5,386 nt of DNA. Origin: an uncultured Pseudomonadota bacterium (GTDB taxonomy: Bacteria; Pseudomonadota; Gammaproteobacteria; Burkholderiales; SG8-41). Both the position numbers and the translations under genes were made by a program. The stretch covers positions 1-5,386 of the forward strand of contig CAMPGR010000185.1 of NCBI GenBank assembly GCA_946885605.1. The letters are read 5' to 3'. How positions within the stretch are numbered: position 1 is the stretch's first letter; each line of letters starts with the position of its first letter. The notes beneath the pieces are model-generated. The model did not search any database and was not told the origin of the DNA. It saw only the letters and a program-made list of their open reading frames with translations. This document shows positions 1 to 5,386 of the stretch, piece after piece.

Positions 1-395
1 ACGTGCGGATCCCGCTGTTCACGGGGTTTCGGGATACCTATGCACGCCGGCAGGCCGAGGCCCAGGCGGCGCAGGCCGAAGCGGCGCGCGATGCGCTTTA
101 CCACCAGACCGAGCTCGAAGTCTGGCAGGCCTATTACGATCTGCGCAGCGCCGCAACGGCAATCACGAGCACCGAAGCGCAGGTGAAGTCCGCCGAGCAG
201 ACCGCGCAGGCGACACTTGCGCGCTACAAGGCCGGTTTTGGCAGTATCCTCGATCTCATCACCGCGCAGCAGGACGAGTCCAATGCCCGCGTGCAGCGGA
301 TCCAGTCGTATCTCAGCTGGTTCACTGCGATTGCGCGGCTCAACTTCGCAGTCGGTATGAACGACATCTGGATGGCGGCGGGCGACGAGAAATGA
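1..395 (+). CDS. TolC/OprM-type outer membrane efflux channel, C-terminal part (5' end outside window)
   Basis: This is the last ~130 residues of an outer membrane factor. These proteins form the trimeric beta-barrel and periplasmic alpha-helical tunnel through which an RND pump expels its substrate. The reading frame is open from base 3 to the TGA at 393-395 with no family-like N-terminus, so the gene is cut by the window edge; the GTG at base 3 is not a believable start. An 'IPLFTGF' motif at the left edge resembles the (V/I)P(L/I)F-G segment that opens the second structural repeat of the family. It is followed by long Ala/Gln/Glu-rich helices ('RRQAEAQAAQAEAAR'), an 'RYKAGFGSILDLITAQ' segment typical of the last repeat, and a closing 'LNFAVG'. 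The stop overlaps the start of the fusion protein gene (ATGA), which indicates a common operon and probable translational coupling. The family is clear; the exact subfamily and substrate are not. Confidence 0.93.
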   Translation, partial: VRIPLFTGFRDTYARRQAEAQAAQAEAARDALYHQTELEVWQAYYDLRSAATAITSTEAQVKSAEQTAQATLARYKAGFGSILDLITAQQDESNARVQRIQSYLSWFTAIARLNFAVGMNDIWMAAGDEK

Positions 396-1624
396 AACGA
401 GTCACGATGGTGCTGGTATTCGCGGTGCTGGCGGCGCTGGCGGGGGGCGGGTACTGGTACTGGCAGCAAAGTGCAGACGGTGCGAAGGCCGAGGCGCCGA
501 TGCAACCGAAAGGCAAGGGCGCCGGCAAAGGGCGAGGGGGCGGGGGCCCGATTACGGTGCGGGTCGCCCGTGCAGCGGTGAAACCGATGCCCGTGCTCAT
601 CGAGGCGGTCGGGACGGTGGAGCCGGAGCAGAGCGTGCAGGTGCGCGCCCAGGTGAACGGCGTGCTGCAGTCGGTGGCCTTCCGGGAAGGCGACAAGGTG
701 AAGGCGGGCCAGCTCCTGATGCAGATCGACCCGCGCACCTACCAGGCGCAATACCAGCAGGCGCTCGCCGCGCTCGCGCGCGACAAGGCACAGCTCGAAA
801 ACGCCCGCGCGCAGCAGGAGCGGCTGGAGCCGCTGCTCAAGCGCGAATTCATCACGCGCCAGGAATACGAAGTCGCGGTGACCTCCACCAAGTCGCTCGA
901 AGCGACACTGCAGGCGAACCAGGCCGCAGCGGAGCAGGCGCGCATTCAACTCGAATATACGCGCATTCATGCGCCGATCACCGGGCGCACCGGCGCCCTT
1001 GCCGTCAAGCCCGGAAATCTCGTTGCGGCGGGGGGCGGCGGTGGCGGGACGCCGCTCGTCACGATCAACAGCACGGATCCGATACTGGTGAGCTTCAGCA
1101 TACCCGAACGCCAGCTGGAGGAGATCCGGCGCTACCAGGACGAGAAGGACATGCGGATCGAGATCCTCGCGGACCGTACGAGCCCGCCGGTCGCATCCGG
1201 CAAGCTTGTGTTCGTCGATAACATCATCACGCCCCAGACCGGAACGGTCGTCCTGAAAACCCGTGTCGAGAACGACGAGGAAGCACTGTGGCCCGGGCAG
1301 TTCATCAACGTGCGGATCGTGCTGACCGTCGAGCAGAATGCTGTGGTGGTGCCGGAGGCCGCCGTGCAGCCCGGGCAGGAGGGCAGCTTCGTGTATCTCG
1401 TGGACGAAGAGAACAAGGTTCGCGTCCAGCCGGTCAAAGTATCGCGGCAGATCGGGGGCGATGTCGTCCTGACGGCCGGCGTAAAGCCCGGGGATCAATT
1501 GATCACTGAGATTCCCCAGGCGCTGCAGCCGGGTGCAACGGTTCGCGTGGCCGGCGCGGAAGGCAGGGCCGCCGGTAAAGAAAAAGGCAAGAACGGCAAG
1601 GGCGGGAAGAAGGAAGAAGGCTAG
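392..1624 (+). CDS. RND efflux periplasmic adaptor (HlyD/AcrA/MdtA-type membrane fusion protein)
   Basis: This 410-residue periplasmic adaptor would link the RND pump to the outer membrane channel. Residues 1-5 are basic (MKRVT) and about 6-22 form one hydrophobic segment. There is no cysteine near the N-terminus, so the protein is probably held by an uncleaved membrane anchor rather than a lipid as in AcrA. A Lys/Gly-rich linker follows (about 39-53). Then come the first half of the lipoyl domain (about 80-112, 'VNGVLQSVAFREGDKVKAGQLL'-like in two parts), an alpha-hairpin coiled coil (about 115-185), and the second lipoyl half (about 186-225, 'YTRIHAPITGRTG'). The beta-barrel domain spans about 229-312 and the membrane-proximal domain about 315-386. 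A six-glycine run lies at 214-219 and the tail (about 395-410) is Lys/Gly-rich. The ATG at 392 was chosen because it overlaps the upstream stop and gives a basic n-region. The in-frame ATG at 407 would remove that charge. Domain order and length resemble MdtA. Confidence 0.95.
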   Translation: MKRVTMVLVFAVLAALAGGGYWYWQQSADGAKAEAPMQPKGKGAGKGRGGGGPITVRVARAAVKPMPVLIEAVGTVEPEQSVQVRAQVNGVLQSVAFREGDKVKAGQLLMQIDPRTYQAQYQQALAALARDKAQLENARAQQERLEPLLKREFITRQEYEVAVTSTKSLEATLQANQAAAEQARIQLEYTRIHAPITGRTGALAVKPGNLVAAGGGGGGTPLVTINSTDPILVSFSIPERQLEEIRRYQDEKDMRIEILADRTSPPVASGKLVFVDNIITPQTGTVVLKTRVENDEEALWPGQFINVRIVLTVEQNAVVVPEAAVQPGQEGSFVYLVDEENKVRVQPVKVSRQIGGDVVLTAGVKPGDQLITEIPQALQPGATVRVAGAEGRAAGKEKGKNGKGGKKEEG

Positions 1625-1630
1625 CCATCC

Positions 1631-1635
1631 GGAGG
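1631..1635 (+). promoter_or_regulatory. Shine-Dalgarno of the RND pump gene
   Basis: GGAGG ends 9 nt before the ATG at 1645, inside the 20-bp gap after the fusion protein stop (TAG, 1622-1624). It supports the ATG at 1645 as the start. By contrast, the fusion protein start at 392 has only weak purine-rich sequence upstream and probably relies on coupling. Confidence 0.75.
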
Positions 1636-1644
1636 GTCGGGGCC

Positions 1645-4600
1645 ATGAACCTGTCGAAGATATTCATCGAGCGGCCGATCGCAACGACCGTGCTCGTGGC
1701 GGCCGTCGTGATTTTCGGCCTGATCGCGTTTCGCACCCTGCCGGTCAACGAACTGCCGAACGTCGACTTTCCCACCATCGCCGTCACCGCGGAACTGAGG
1801 GGCGCCAACCCCGAGATCATGTCGTCCACGGTGGCAACGCCGCTGGAGCGGCAGTTCAGCCAGATCGCCGGCGTCGATTCGATGAACTCCGTCAATTCGA
1901 CGGGCCGAACGCGGATCACGCTGCAGTTCAGCCTGGAGCGCGATATCGACTCGGCGGCACAGGATGTGCAGACCGCCATCTCGCAGGCGATGCGGCGGCT
2001 GCCCGAGGGGATCGAACCGCCGACCTTGCGCAAGGTCAATCCGGCGGACTTCACGATCATCTTTCTCGCGGTCAGCGCGCCGCACCTGCCGCTGCAGCAG
2101 CTGAACGAATTTGCCGAGACCAATATTGCACAACGCCTCTCCACGATAAACGGGGTGGCGCAAGTCCTGGTGTTCGGCTCGCAGAAATACGCTGTCCGCG
2201 TCTATCTCAATCCCGAGGCGCTCGCGAAGCGCGGATTGGGACTGGACAAGGTGGTCAGCGCGATCCAAAACGCGAACAGCAATCTCCCTTCGGGGGTCCT
2301 CCAGGGAAGCGCGCGCAACTTTACCGTCAAGTCTTCCGGAAAGCTCGAGCGCGCCGCCAATTTCCAGGACTTGATCGTCGCCTATCACGACGGTATGCCG
2401 GTGCGGCTTTCGGATATCGGCCATGCGGTGGACGGAATCGAGAACTCGCGGGTCAAGAGCTGGCTCGACAACGACCGGAACATCGGGCTCGGCGTATATC
2501 GTCAGCCCGGAGCGAATACCGTCGAAGTGGTGAAGCGGGTGCGCGCGCTCTTGCCCGAGATCGAGCGGGAAGCACCGCCCGGCGTCCGTCTGACGATCGT
2601 CAATGACCGCTCCGAGTTCATCGAGTCCTCGATTCGCGAGGTGGAGTTTCACCTCGTGCTTTCGGTGGCGCTGGTCATCCTGGTGATATTGGCGTTTCTG
2701 CGCAATGCGCGCTCCACGCTCATTACCGCGCTCATCCTGCCCACCTCGGTGATCGGCACGTTCGGGGCGATGTACCTGCTGGGCTTCAGCCTCAACAACC
2801 TGTCCTTGATGGCGATCATTCTGGCGGTTGGCTTTGTCGTGGACGATGCGATCGTGGTGCTGGAGAACATCACGCGCCACATGGAAATGGGCAAGGATCG
2901 CATGCGCGCGGCGCTGGACGGATCCAAGGAGATTGCGTTTACCGTGCTCTCCATGACCGTTTCGCTGGCGGCGGTCTTTATCCCGATCCTCTTCATGGAA
3001 GGGTTGCTGGGGCGGCTGTTCCGCGAGTTCGCCGTGACAGTCGGGGTGGCTGTGCTGATTTCCGGTGCGGTCTCGCTCTCCATGACACCCATGCTATGCA
3101 GCCTGATGCTGCGGCCCGTTCACGGCCATGGACGCGTGTACCGCGCATTCGAATGGTTGTTCGATTCCGCCCGCGATGTCTACGGGTCCAGCCTGCGCTG
3201 GACGATGCGACATAGCGGGCTGATGCTGATCGCTTCGCTCGCCTTTCTCGTCCTCACCGTTCTGATCTACAAGGCCGTTCCGCAGGGGTTCATCCCGCGC
3301 CAGGATACAGGCGTGGTTTTCGGAAACACCCGGGCTCCGGAGGGCATTACGTTCCAGGAGCTGGAGAGACGTCAGCGCACGGCTGCCGAGATCATACGCA
3401 AGCACCCGGATGTCGAGGCGGTCATGTCCACCGCGGGGCAGGGTTTCGGAGGTCAGATCGGAGACAACATCGGTCGCGTGATCGTGCGTCTCAAGCCGCG
3501 CGACGAGCGCACCCTTGGCGCAGACGACATCATCCGGGAATTGCGGCGCTCGCTGAACGAAGGGGCCGAAGGGCTGCGCGTCTTCATGAACAATCCGCCC
3601 GCGATCAACATCGGCGGGCTCGCCGGGAATGCCGACTATACGGTCGTGGTACAGGGGGCGGACCTGAAGACCCTGTATGCCGAAGCGCAGGAACTGGAAG
3701 CTCGCCTCCGCGATGCGGCCTTCCTGCGCGACGTCAGCACCAACCTCGAACTGCGCAACCCGGAAATCCAGATCTCGATCCTCCGGGACCGCGCTGCGGC
3801 GCTCGGGGTCTCACCTCAGCAGATCGAATCCACCCTTTACAACGCGTACGGCGGACGCCAGATCAGCACCCTGTACGGGGCGACCGACCAGTACTACGTT
3901 CTCCTTGAGCTCGACACCCGCTTCCAGCGGGATATCAATGCGCTGCGCTCGCTGTACGTGCAATCGAGCTCGGGACAGATGGTCCCAATACACGCGGTCG
4001 CGGATGTCAGGATGGGAGTGGGCCCAGTGTCCGTCAGCCACTACGGACAGCTCCCTTCCGTCGTGCTGTCGTTCAATCTCGCGCCTAGTGTATCGATCGG
4101 GGACGCGGTGACGCGCGTACAGGCGATTGCGGACGAGACGCTGCCGGCCGGTATAACGATGACCATGGCGGGGAGCGCCAAAGCATTTCAGGAGGCGTTC
4201 CGCACCCTCCCGGTACTGCTGCTGATCACGATACTCGTGATCTACATGGTGTTGGCGATACTCTACGAGCACTACGCGCACCCGATCACCATCCTGACGG
4301 CGCTCCCCTTCGCGGGATTCGGCGCGCTGCTCATGCTGCTGCTGTTCGGGATGGAACTTAATATCTTCAGCTTTGTCGGAATCATCTTGCTTGTCGGCCT
4401 CGTGAAGAAAAACGGGATCATGATGGTCGACTTTGCGATCCAGCTGCAGCGCGAGAAGGGGCTTTCGCCGGCTGATGCGATCGTGGAGGCTTCGATTATC
4501 CGGTTCCGGCCCATCATGATGACGACGCTGGCAGCGATCTGCGCGACACTGCCGATCGCCTTCGGCACGGGCACCGGCTCGGAAATGCGACAGCCTTTGG

Positions 4601-4746
4601 GGATCGCTGTAGTGGGCGGCCTCGTGTTCTCGCAGCTGCTCACCCTCTACGTGACGCCCACGTTCTACGTGAGCTTGGAACGGATGAGCGGGATGTTCCG
4701 CCGGCGCCACGAGCGCAAGGAAGAAGTCCCCGCAGCAGGCCGCTAG
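1645..4746 (+). CDS. RND multidrug/solute efflux pump, HAE-1 family, MdtB/MdtC-like inner membrane permease
   Basis: This 1033-residue proton-driven pump has the usual HAE-1 length. It would capture substrates from the periplasm or outer leaflet and pass them to the outer membrane channel. The N-terminus 'MNLSKIFIERPIATTVLV' is the classic start with TM1 (about 11-29). The first periplasmic porter/docking loop spans about 30-335, TM2-TM7 about 336-541, the second periplasmic loop about 542-852, and TM8-TM12 about 853-1006, with a basic cytoplasmic tail. Relative to AcrB by motif alignment, the proton relay is complete: D400-D401 in TM4 ('VGFVVDDAIVVLEN'), K922 in TM10 ('GLVKKNGIMMVDFA'), and R953 and T960 in TM11 ('RFRPIMMTT'). 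The 'KKN-IMMVDFA', 'RFRPIMMTTLAA' and 'GSEMRQPLGI' signatures are closer to MdtB/MdtC than to AcrB. It ends at a TAG (4744-4746) and is the last gene of the efflux operon. Only one pump gene is seen, unlike the mdtB-mdtC pair, so I infer a homotrimer. Substrate unknown. Confidence 0.97.
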   Translation: MNLSKIFIERPIATTVLVAAVVIFGLIAFRTLPVNELPNVDFPTIAVTAELRGANPEIMSSTVATPLERQFSQIAGVDSMNSVNSTGRTRITLQFSLERDIDSAAQDVQTAISQAMRRLPEGIEPPTLRKVNPADFTIIFLAVSAPHLPLQQLNEFAETNIAQRLSTINGVAQVLVFGSQKYAVRVYLNPEALAKRGLGLDKVVSAIQNANSNLPSGVLQGSARNFTVKSSGKLERAANFQDLIVAYHDGMPVRLSDIGHAVDGIENSRVKSWLDNDRNIGLGVYRQPGANTVEVVKRVRALLPEIEREAPPGVRLTIVNDRSEFIESSIREVEFHLVLSVALVILVILAFLRNARSTLITALILPTSVIGTFGAMYLLGFSLNNLSLMAIILAVGFVVDDAIVVLENITRHMEMGKDRMRAALDGSKEIAFTVLSMTVSLAAVFIPILFMEGLLGRLFREFAVTVGVAVLISGAVSLSMTPMLCSLMLRPVHGHGRVYRAFEWLFDSARDVYGSSLRWTMRHSGLMLIASLAFLVLTVLIYKAVPQGFIPRQDTGVVFGNTRAPEGITFQELERRQRTAAEIIRKHPDVEAVMSTAGQGFGGQIGDNIGRVIVRLKPRDERTLGADDIIRELRRSLNEGAEGLRVFMNNPPAINIGGLAGNADYTVVVQGADLKTLYAEAQELEARLRDAAFLRDVSTNLELRNPEIQISILRDRAAALGVSPQQIESTLYNAYGGRQISTLYGATDQYYVLLELDTRFQRDINALRSLYVQSSSGQMVPIHAVADVRMGVGPVSVSHYGQLPSVVLSFNLAPSVSIGDAVTRVQAIADETLPAGITMTMAGSAKAFQEAFRTLPVLLLITILVIYMVLAILYEHYAHPITILTALPFAGFGALLMLLLFGMELNIFSFVGIILLVGLVKKNGIMMVDFAIQLQREKGLSPADAIVEASIIRFRPIMMTTLAAICATLPIAFGTGTGSEMRQPLGIAVVGGLVFSQLLTLYVTPTFYVSLERMSGMFRRRHERKEEVPAAGR

Positions 4747-4776
4747 GCGTATACGCGGTATACTCGTGCCCGAGTA
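4747..4776. repeat. Palindrome and short hairpin directly after the pump stop codon
   Basis: A perfect 10-bp palindrome, GCGTATACGC, lies at 4747-4756 immediately after the stop codon. Its core GTATAC recurs at 4758-4763. A 6-bp hairpin follows, TACTCG (4761-4766), loop TGCC, CGAGTA (4771-4776). It has no T-run, so it is not a good intrinsic terminator by itself. It could protect the 3' end of the efflux mRNA or be a protein-binding site; both are inference. Confidence 0.45.
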
Positions 4777-4783
4777 GGCGGGG

Positions 4784-4806
4784 CCGTGCGCGGCGCGGAA
4801 ATTTTT
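4784..4806 (+). terminator. Weak candidate intrinsic terminator of the efflux operon
   Basis: CCGTGC (4784-4789) can pair with GCGCGG (4793-4798), six pairs including one G-U, around a 3-nt loop. AAA and then five T (4802-4806) follow. The stem is short and the T-run is offset by four bases (AAAA, 4799-4802 region boundary at 4801), so efficiency is doubtful. The position, 38 bp after the pump stop and just before the next promoter, is right for a terminator. The T-run also falls within the AT-rich block upstream of the tRNA promoter. Confidence 0.35.
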
Positions 4807-4846
4807 CGTAAGGTGTTTGACTTGCCGAGCCCGTCGTTGGTATAAT
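4799..4846 (+). promoter_or_regulatory. Strong sigma70-type promoter for tRNA-fMet and probably the rrn operon
   Basis: The -35 is TTGACT (4817-4822, five of six matches to TTGACA) and the -10 is a perfect TATAAT (4841-4846), with an 18-bp spacer. Transcription would start near 4851-4854, about 8-11 nt before the mature tRNA. AAATTTTT at 4799-4806 sits where an UP element would bind the alpha subunit, as at other stable-RNA promoters; that role is inferred from position and composition. No Fis-site claim is made. Confidence 0.82.
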
Positions 4847-4861
4847 TTCAGACTCGAATGG

Positions 4862-4938
4862 CGCGGGGTGGAGCAGTCTGGCAGCTCGTCGGGCTCATAA
4901 CCCGAAGGTCATAGGTTCAAATCCTATCCCCGCTACCA
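4862..4938 (+). tRNA. Initiator tRNA, tRNA-fMet (CAT)
   Basis: This 77-nt cloverleaf starts translation with formylmethionine. The acceptor 5' strand is CGCGGGG (4862-4868) and the 3' strand CCCCGCT (4928-4934), then A and an encoded CCA (4936-4938). The D stem is GAGC/GCTC. The anticodon stem is TCGGG/CCCGA around the loop CTCATAA, giving anticodon CAT. The T arm is ATAGG-TTCAAAT-CCTAT. Three hallmarks separate it from elongator tRNA-Met: no Watson-Crick pair at 1:72 (here C1 with U72), three consecutive G-C pairs at the bottom of the anticodon stem, and A11:U24 in the D stem. It lies about 205 bp ahead of the 16S start on the same strand and follows a strong promoter. Confidence 0.97.
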
Positions 4939-4948
4939 ACCAGGAAGC

Positions 4949-4972
4949 GAGTGGCAAGATCCCTCGCCACTC
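4949..4972 (+). repeat. Hairpin 1 between tRNA-fMet and boxA
   Basis: GAGTGGC (4949-4955) and GCCACTC (4966-4972) form a perfect 7-bp stem with a 10-nt loop, 10 nt after the tRNA CCA. A competing 5-bp pairing, GCGAG (4947-4951) with CTCGC (4963-4967), is possible. No T-run follows, so it does not look like an intrinsic terminator. It may be a processing or spacer structure in the rrn precursor. Confidence 0.5.
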
Positions 4973-4974
4973 CC

Positions 4975-4995
4975 CGAAGCCGGACAAAGGCTTCG
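4975..4995 (+). repeat. Hairpin 2 between tRNA-fMet and boxA
   Basis: CGAAGCC (4975-4981) and GGCTTCG (4989-4995) form a perfect 7-bp stem with a 7-nt loop (GGACAAA). It is two bases after hairpin 1 and ends 4 nt before boxA. The sequence that follows is boxA itself, not a T-tract, so termination here is unlikely. Confidence 0.5.
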
Positions 4996-4999
4996 AAAG

Positions 5000-5011
5000 C
5001 GCTCTTTAAAA
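5000..5011 (+). promoter_or_regulatory. boxA rRNA antitermination element
   Basis: CGCTCTTTAAAA differs from the E. coli rrn boxA TGCTCTTTAACA at two positions. In the nascent RNA, boxA is bound by NusB-S10 and helps Nus-factor antitermination and correct rRNA folding. Its place, about 130 nt before the mature 16S and followed by AATTTACAGCCGATAAG, matches the standard betaproteobacterial 16S leader. Confidence 0.88.
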
Positions 5012-5026
5012 ATTTACAGCCGATAA

Positions 5027-5034
5027 GTGTGGGC
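5027..5034 (+). promoter_or_regulatory. boxC-like element of the rrn leader
   Basis: GTGTGGGC lies 15 nt after boxA and matches the GTGTGGG boxC motif that follows boxA in E. coli rrn leaders. Its function is less well defined than that of boxA; the call rests on sequence and spacing. Confidence 0.55.
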
Positions 5035-5143
5035 ACCTGGTTTTGAGGCGCCGCGCTGGCTTTTGGCCTTCGCGGAATGTTTCAACATTCAGAAGTGCTC
5101 GCACGATGTTTATACGTCAAGCGAGAGTAACTTTGCAGAGATT

Positions 5144-5386
5144 AAACTGAAGAGTTTGATCCTGGCTCAGATTGAACGCTGGCGGCATGCCTTACACATG
5201 CAAGTCGAACGGCAGCACGGGGGGCAACCCCTGGTGGCGAGTGGCGAACGGGTGAGTAATACATCGGAACGTGCCCTGTAGCGGGGGATAACCTCTCGAA
5301 AGAGAGGCTAATACCGCATACGACCTACGGGTGAAAGCGGAGGACCGCAAGGCTTCGCACTATAGGAGCGGCCGATGTCGGATTAG
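5144..5386 (+). rRNA. rrs: 16S ribosomal RNA, 5' portion (3' end outside window)
   Basis: The mature 5' end is set at 5144 by aligning AAACTGAAGAGTTTG with E. coli AAATTGAAGAGTTTG. The universal 8-27 segment AGAGTTTGATCCTGGCTCAG falls exactly at 5151-5170. Downstream are GAACGCTGGCGGCATGCC, ACACATGCAAGTCGAACGG, GTGGCGAACGGGTGAGTAA and GCTAATACCGCATACG, all conserved 16S blocks. The V1 region is the betaproteobacterial type. Variable helices are intact: CCTCTC-GAAA-GAGAGG (5293-5308) forms a clean stem, and GCGGAG pairs with CTTCGC near 5337-5359. About 243 nt are present, with no sign of disruption, so this looks like the start of a working gene. Confidence 0.98.

Larger units (their letters stand above)
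4939..5143 (+). other. rrn leader between tRNA-fMet and 16S rRNA
   Basis: This 205-nt transcribed leader has no credible protein gene. It holds two hairpins, boxA, a boxC-like element and a 5'-flank that should include the left arm of the long 16S precursor stem cut by RNase III; the right arm is outside the window, so that stem cannot be checked. Further local structure includes the perfect inverted repeat GAATGTT-TC-AACATTC (5075-5090) and CTCGC (5098-5102) with GCGAG (5121-5125). I see no strong sigma70 promoter in it. Confidence 0.75.

Noticed and set aside
3..395. A short complete 130-residue protein starting at the GTG at base 3
   Set aside because: The translation matches only the C-terminal part of outer membrane efflux channels, so the frame must continue upstream of the window.
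224..1498. Long minus-strand open frame (424 codons) opposite the channel and fusion protein genes
   Set aside because: It is an antisense shadow of two well supported genes. Its translation is His/Arg/Leu-rich with no recognisable fold, as expected opposite GC-rich codons.
1533..2606. Plus-strand open frame of 357 codons crossing the fusion protein end and the pump start
   Set aside because: It runs out of frame through two strong genes; its Arg/Ala/Gly-rich translation is typical of a GC-rich shadow frame.
1621..2880. Long minus-strand open frame (419 codons) opposite the pump gene
   Set aside because: It lies wholly over the pump gene, is rich in Asp/Arg/His/Gln, and has no family features.
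3811..4710. Minus-strand open frame of 299 codons opposite the pump C-terminal half
   Set aside because: It is antisense to conserved RND motifs and has a biased charged composition with no domain.
4761..4776. Hairpin TACTCG/CGAGTA as the efflux operon terminator
   Set aside because: It has no T-run after it; GC-rich sequence follows, so it was kept only as a structural repeat.
5088..5116. Possible promoter TTCAGA ... TATACG within the 16S leader
   Set aside because: Both boxes are poor and it would start after boxA, which would remove the antitermination element from the transcript.
5027..5281. Plus-strand open frame of 84 codons across the rrn leader and 16S start
   Set aside because: It spans the boxC-like element and mature 16S sequence; it is structural RNA, not protein coding.
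1..5386. Mobile elements, CRISPR arrays or integration scars, especially at the tRNA 3' end
   Set aside because: No transposase, no spaced direct repeats and no repeated tRNA 3' segment were seen; the tRNA is followed by rrn leader sequence.

Overview
The window comes from a GC-rich Gram-negative chromosome, most likely a betaproteobacterium. The best evidence is the 5' end of a 16S rRNA gene at the right edge. Its 'GGCATGCCTTACACATGCAAG' type V1 sequence and the boxA-containing leader before it match the betaproteobacterial pattern I know. Order or family cannot be settled from about 240 nt of 16S read by eye; Burkholderiales, Rhodocyclales and Nitrosomonadales all seem possible.

Left part (1-4746): three plus-strand genes form a compact tripartite RND efflux operon in the order outer-membrane channel (3' end only), periplasmic membrane fusion protein, inner-membrane RND pump. 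The first two overlap by 4 bp (ATGA). The pump starts 20 bp after the fusion protein stop, behind a good Shine-Dalgarno. Together they would make one drug/solute-proton antiporter spanning both membranes. The pump resembles the MdtB/MdtC branch of the HAE-1 family and keeps all the proton-relay residues, but only one pump gene is present, so a homotrimer is expected. No regulator is visible, and the substrate cannot be read from the sequence.

Middle (4747-4861): a 115-bp intergenic stretch holds a 10-bp palindrome, a short hairpin, a weak terminator-like hairpin with a T-run, and a strong sigma70-type promoter with an AT-rich block upstream.

Right part (4862-5386): an initiator tRNA (tRNA-fMet, CAT anticodon, CCA encoded) is followed by about 205 nt of leader with two perfect hairpins, a boxA antitermination element and a boxC-like element, then the start of 16S rRNA, which runs off the window. 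I see no convincing second promoter between the tRNA and the 16S, so the tRNA is probably the first gene of the rrn transcript.

Overall this is a conventional efflux operon next to an rRNA operon. I see no evidence for a new biological system. The points most worth checking are the tRNA-fMet placed ahead of the 16S, the tight efflux/rrn junction, the C1:U72 end of the initiator tRNA, and the glycine/lysine-rich segments of the fusion protein.
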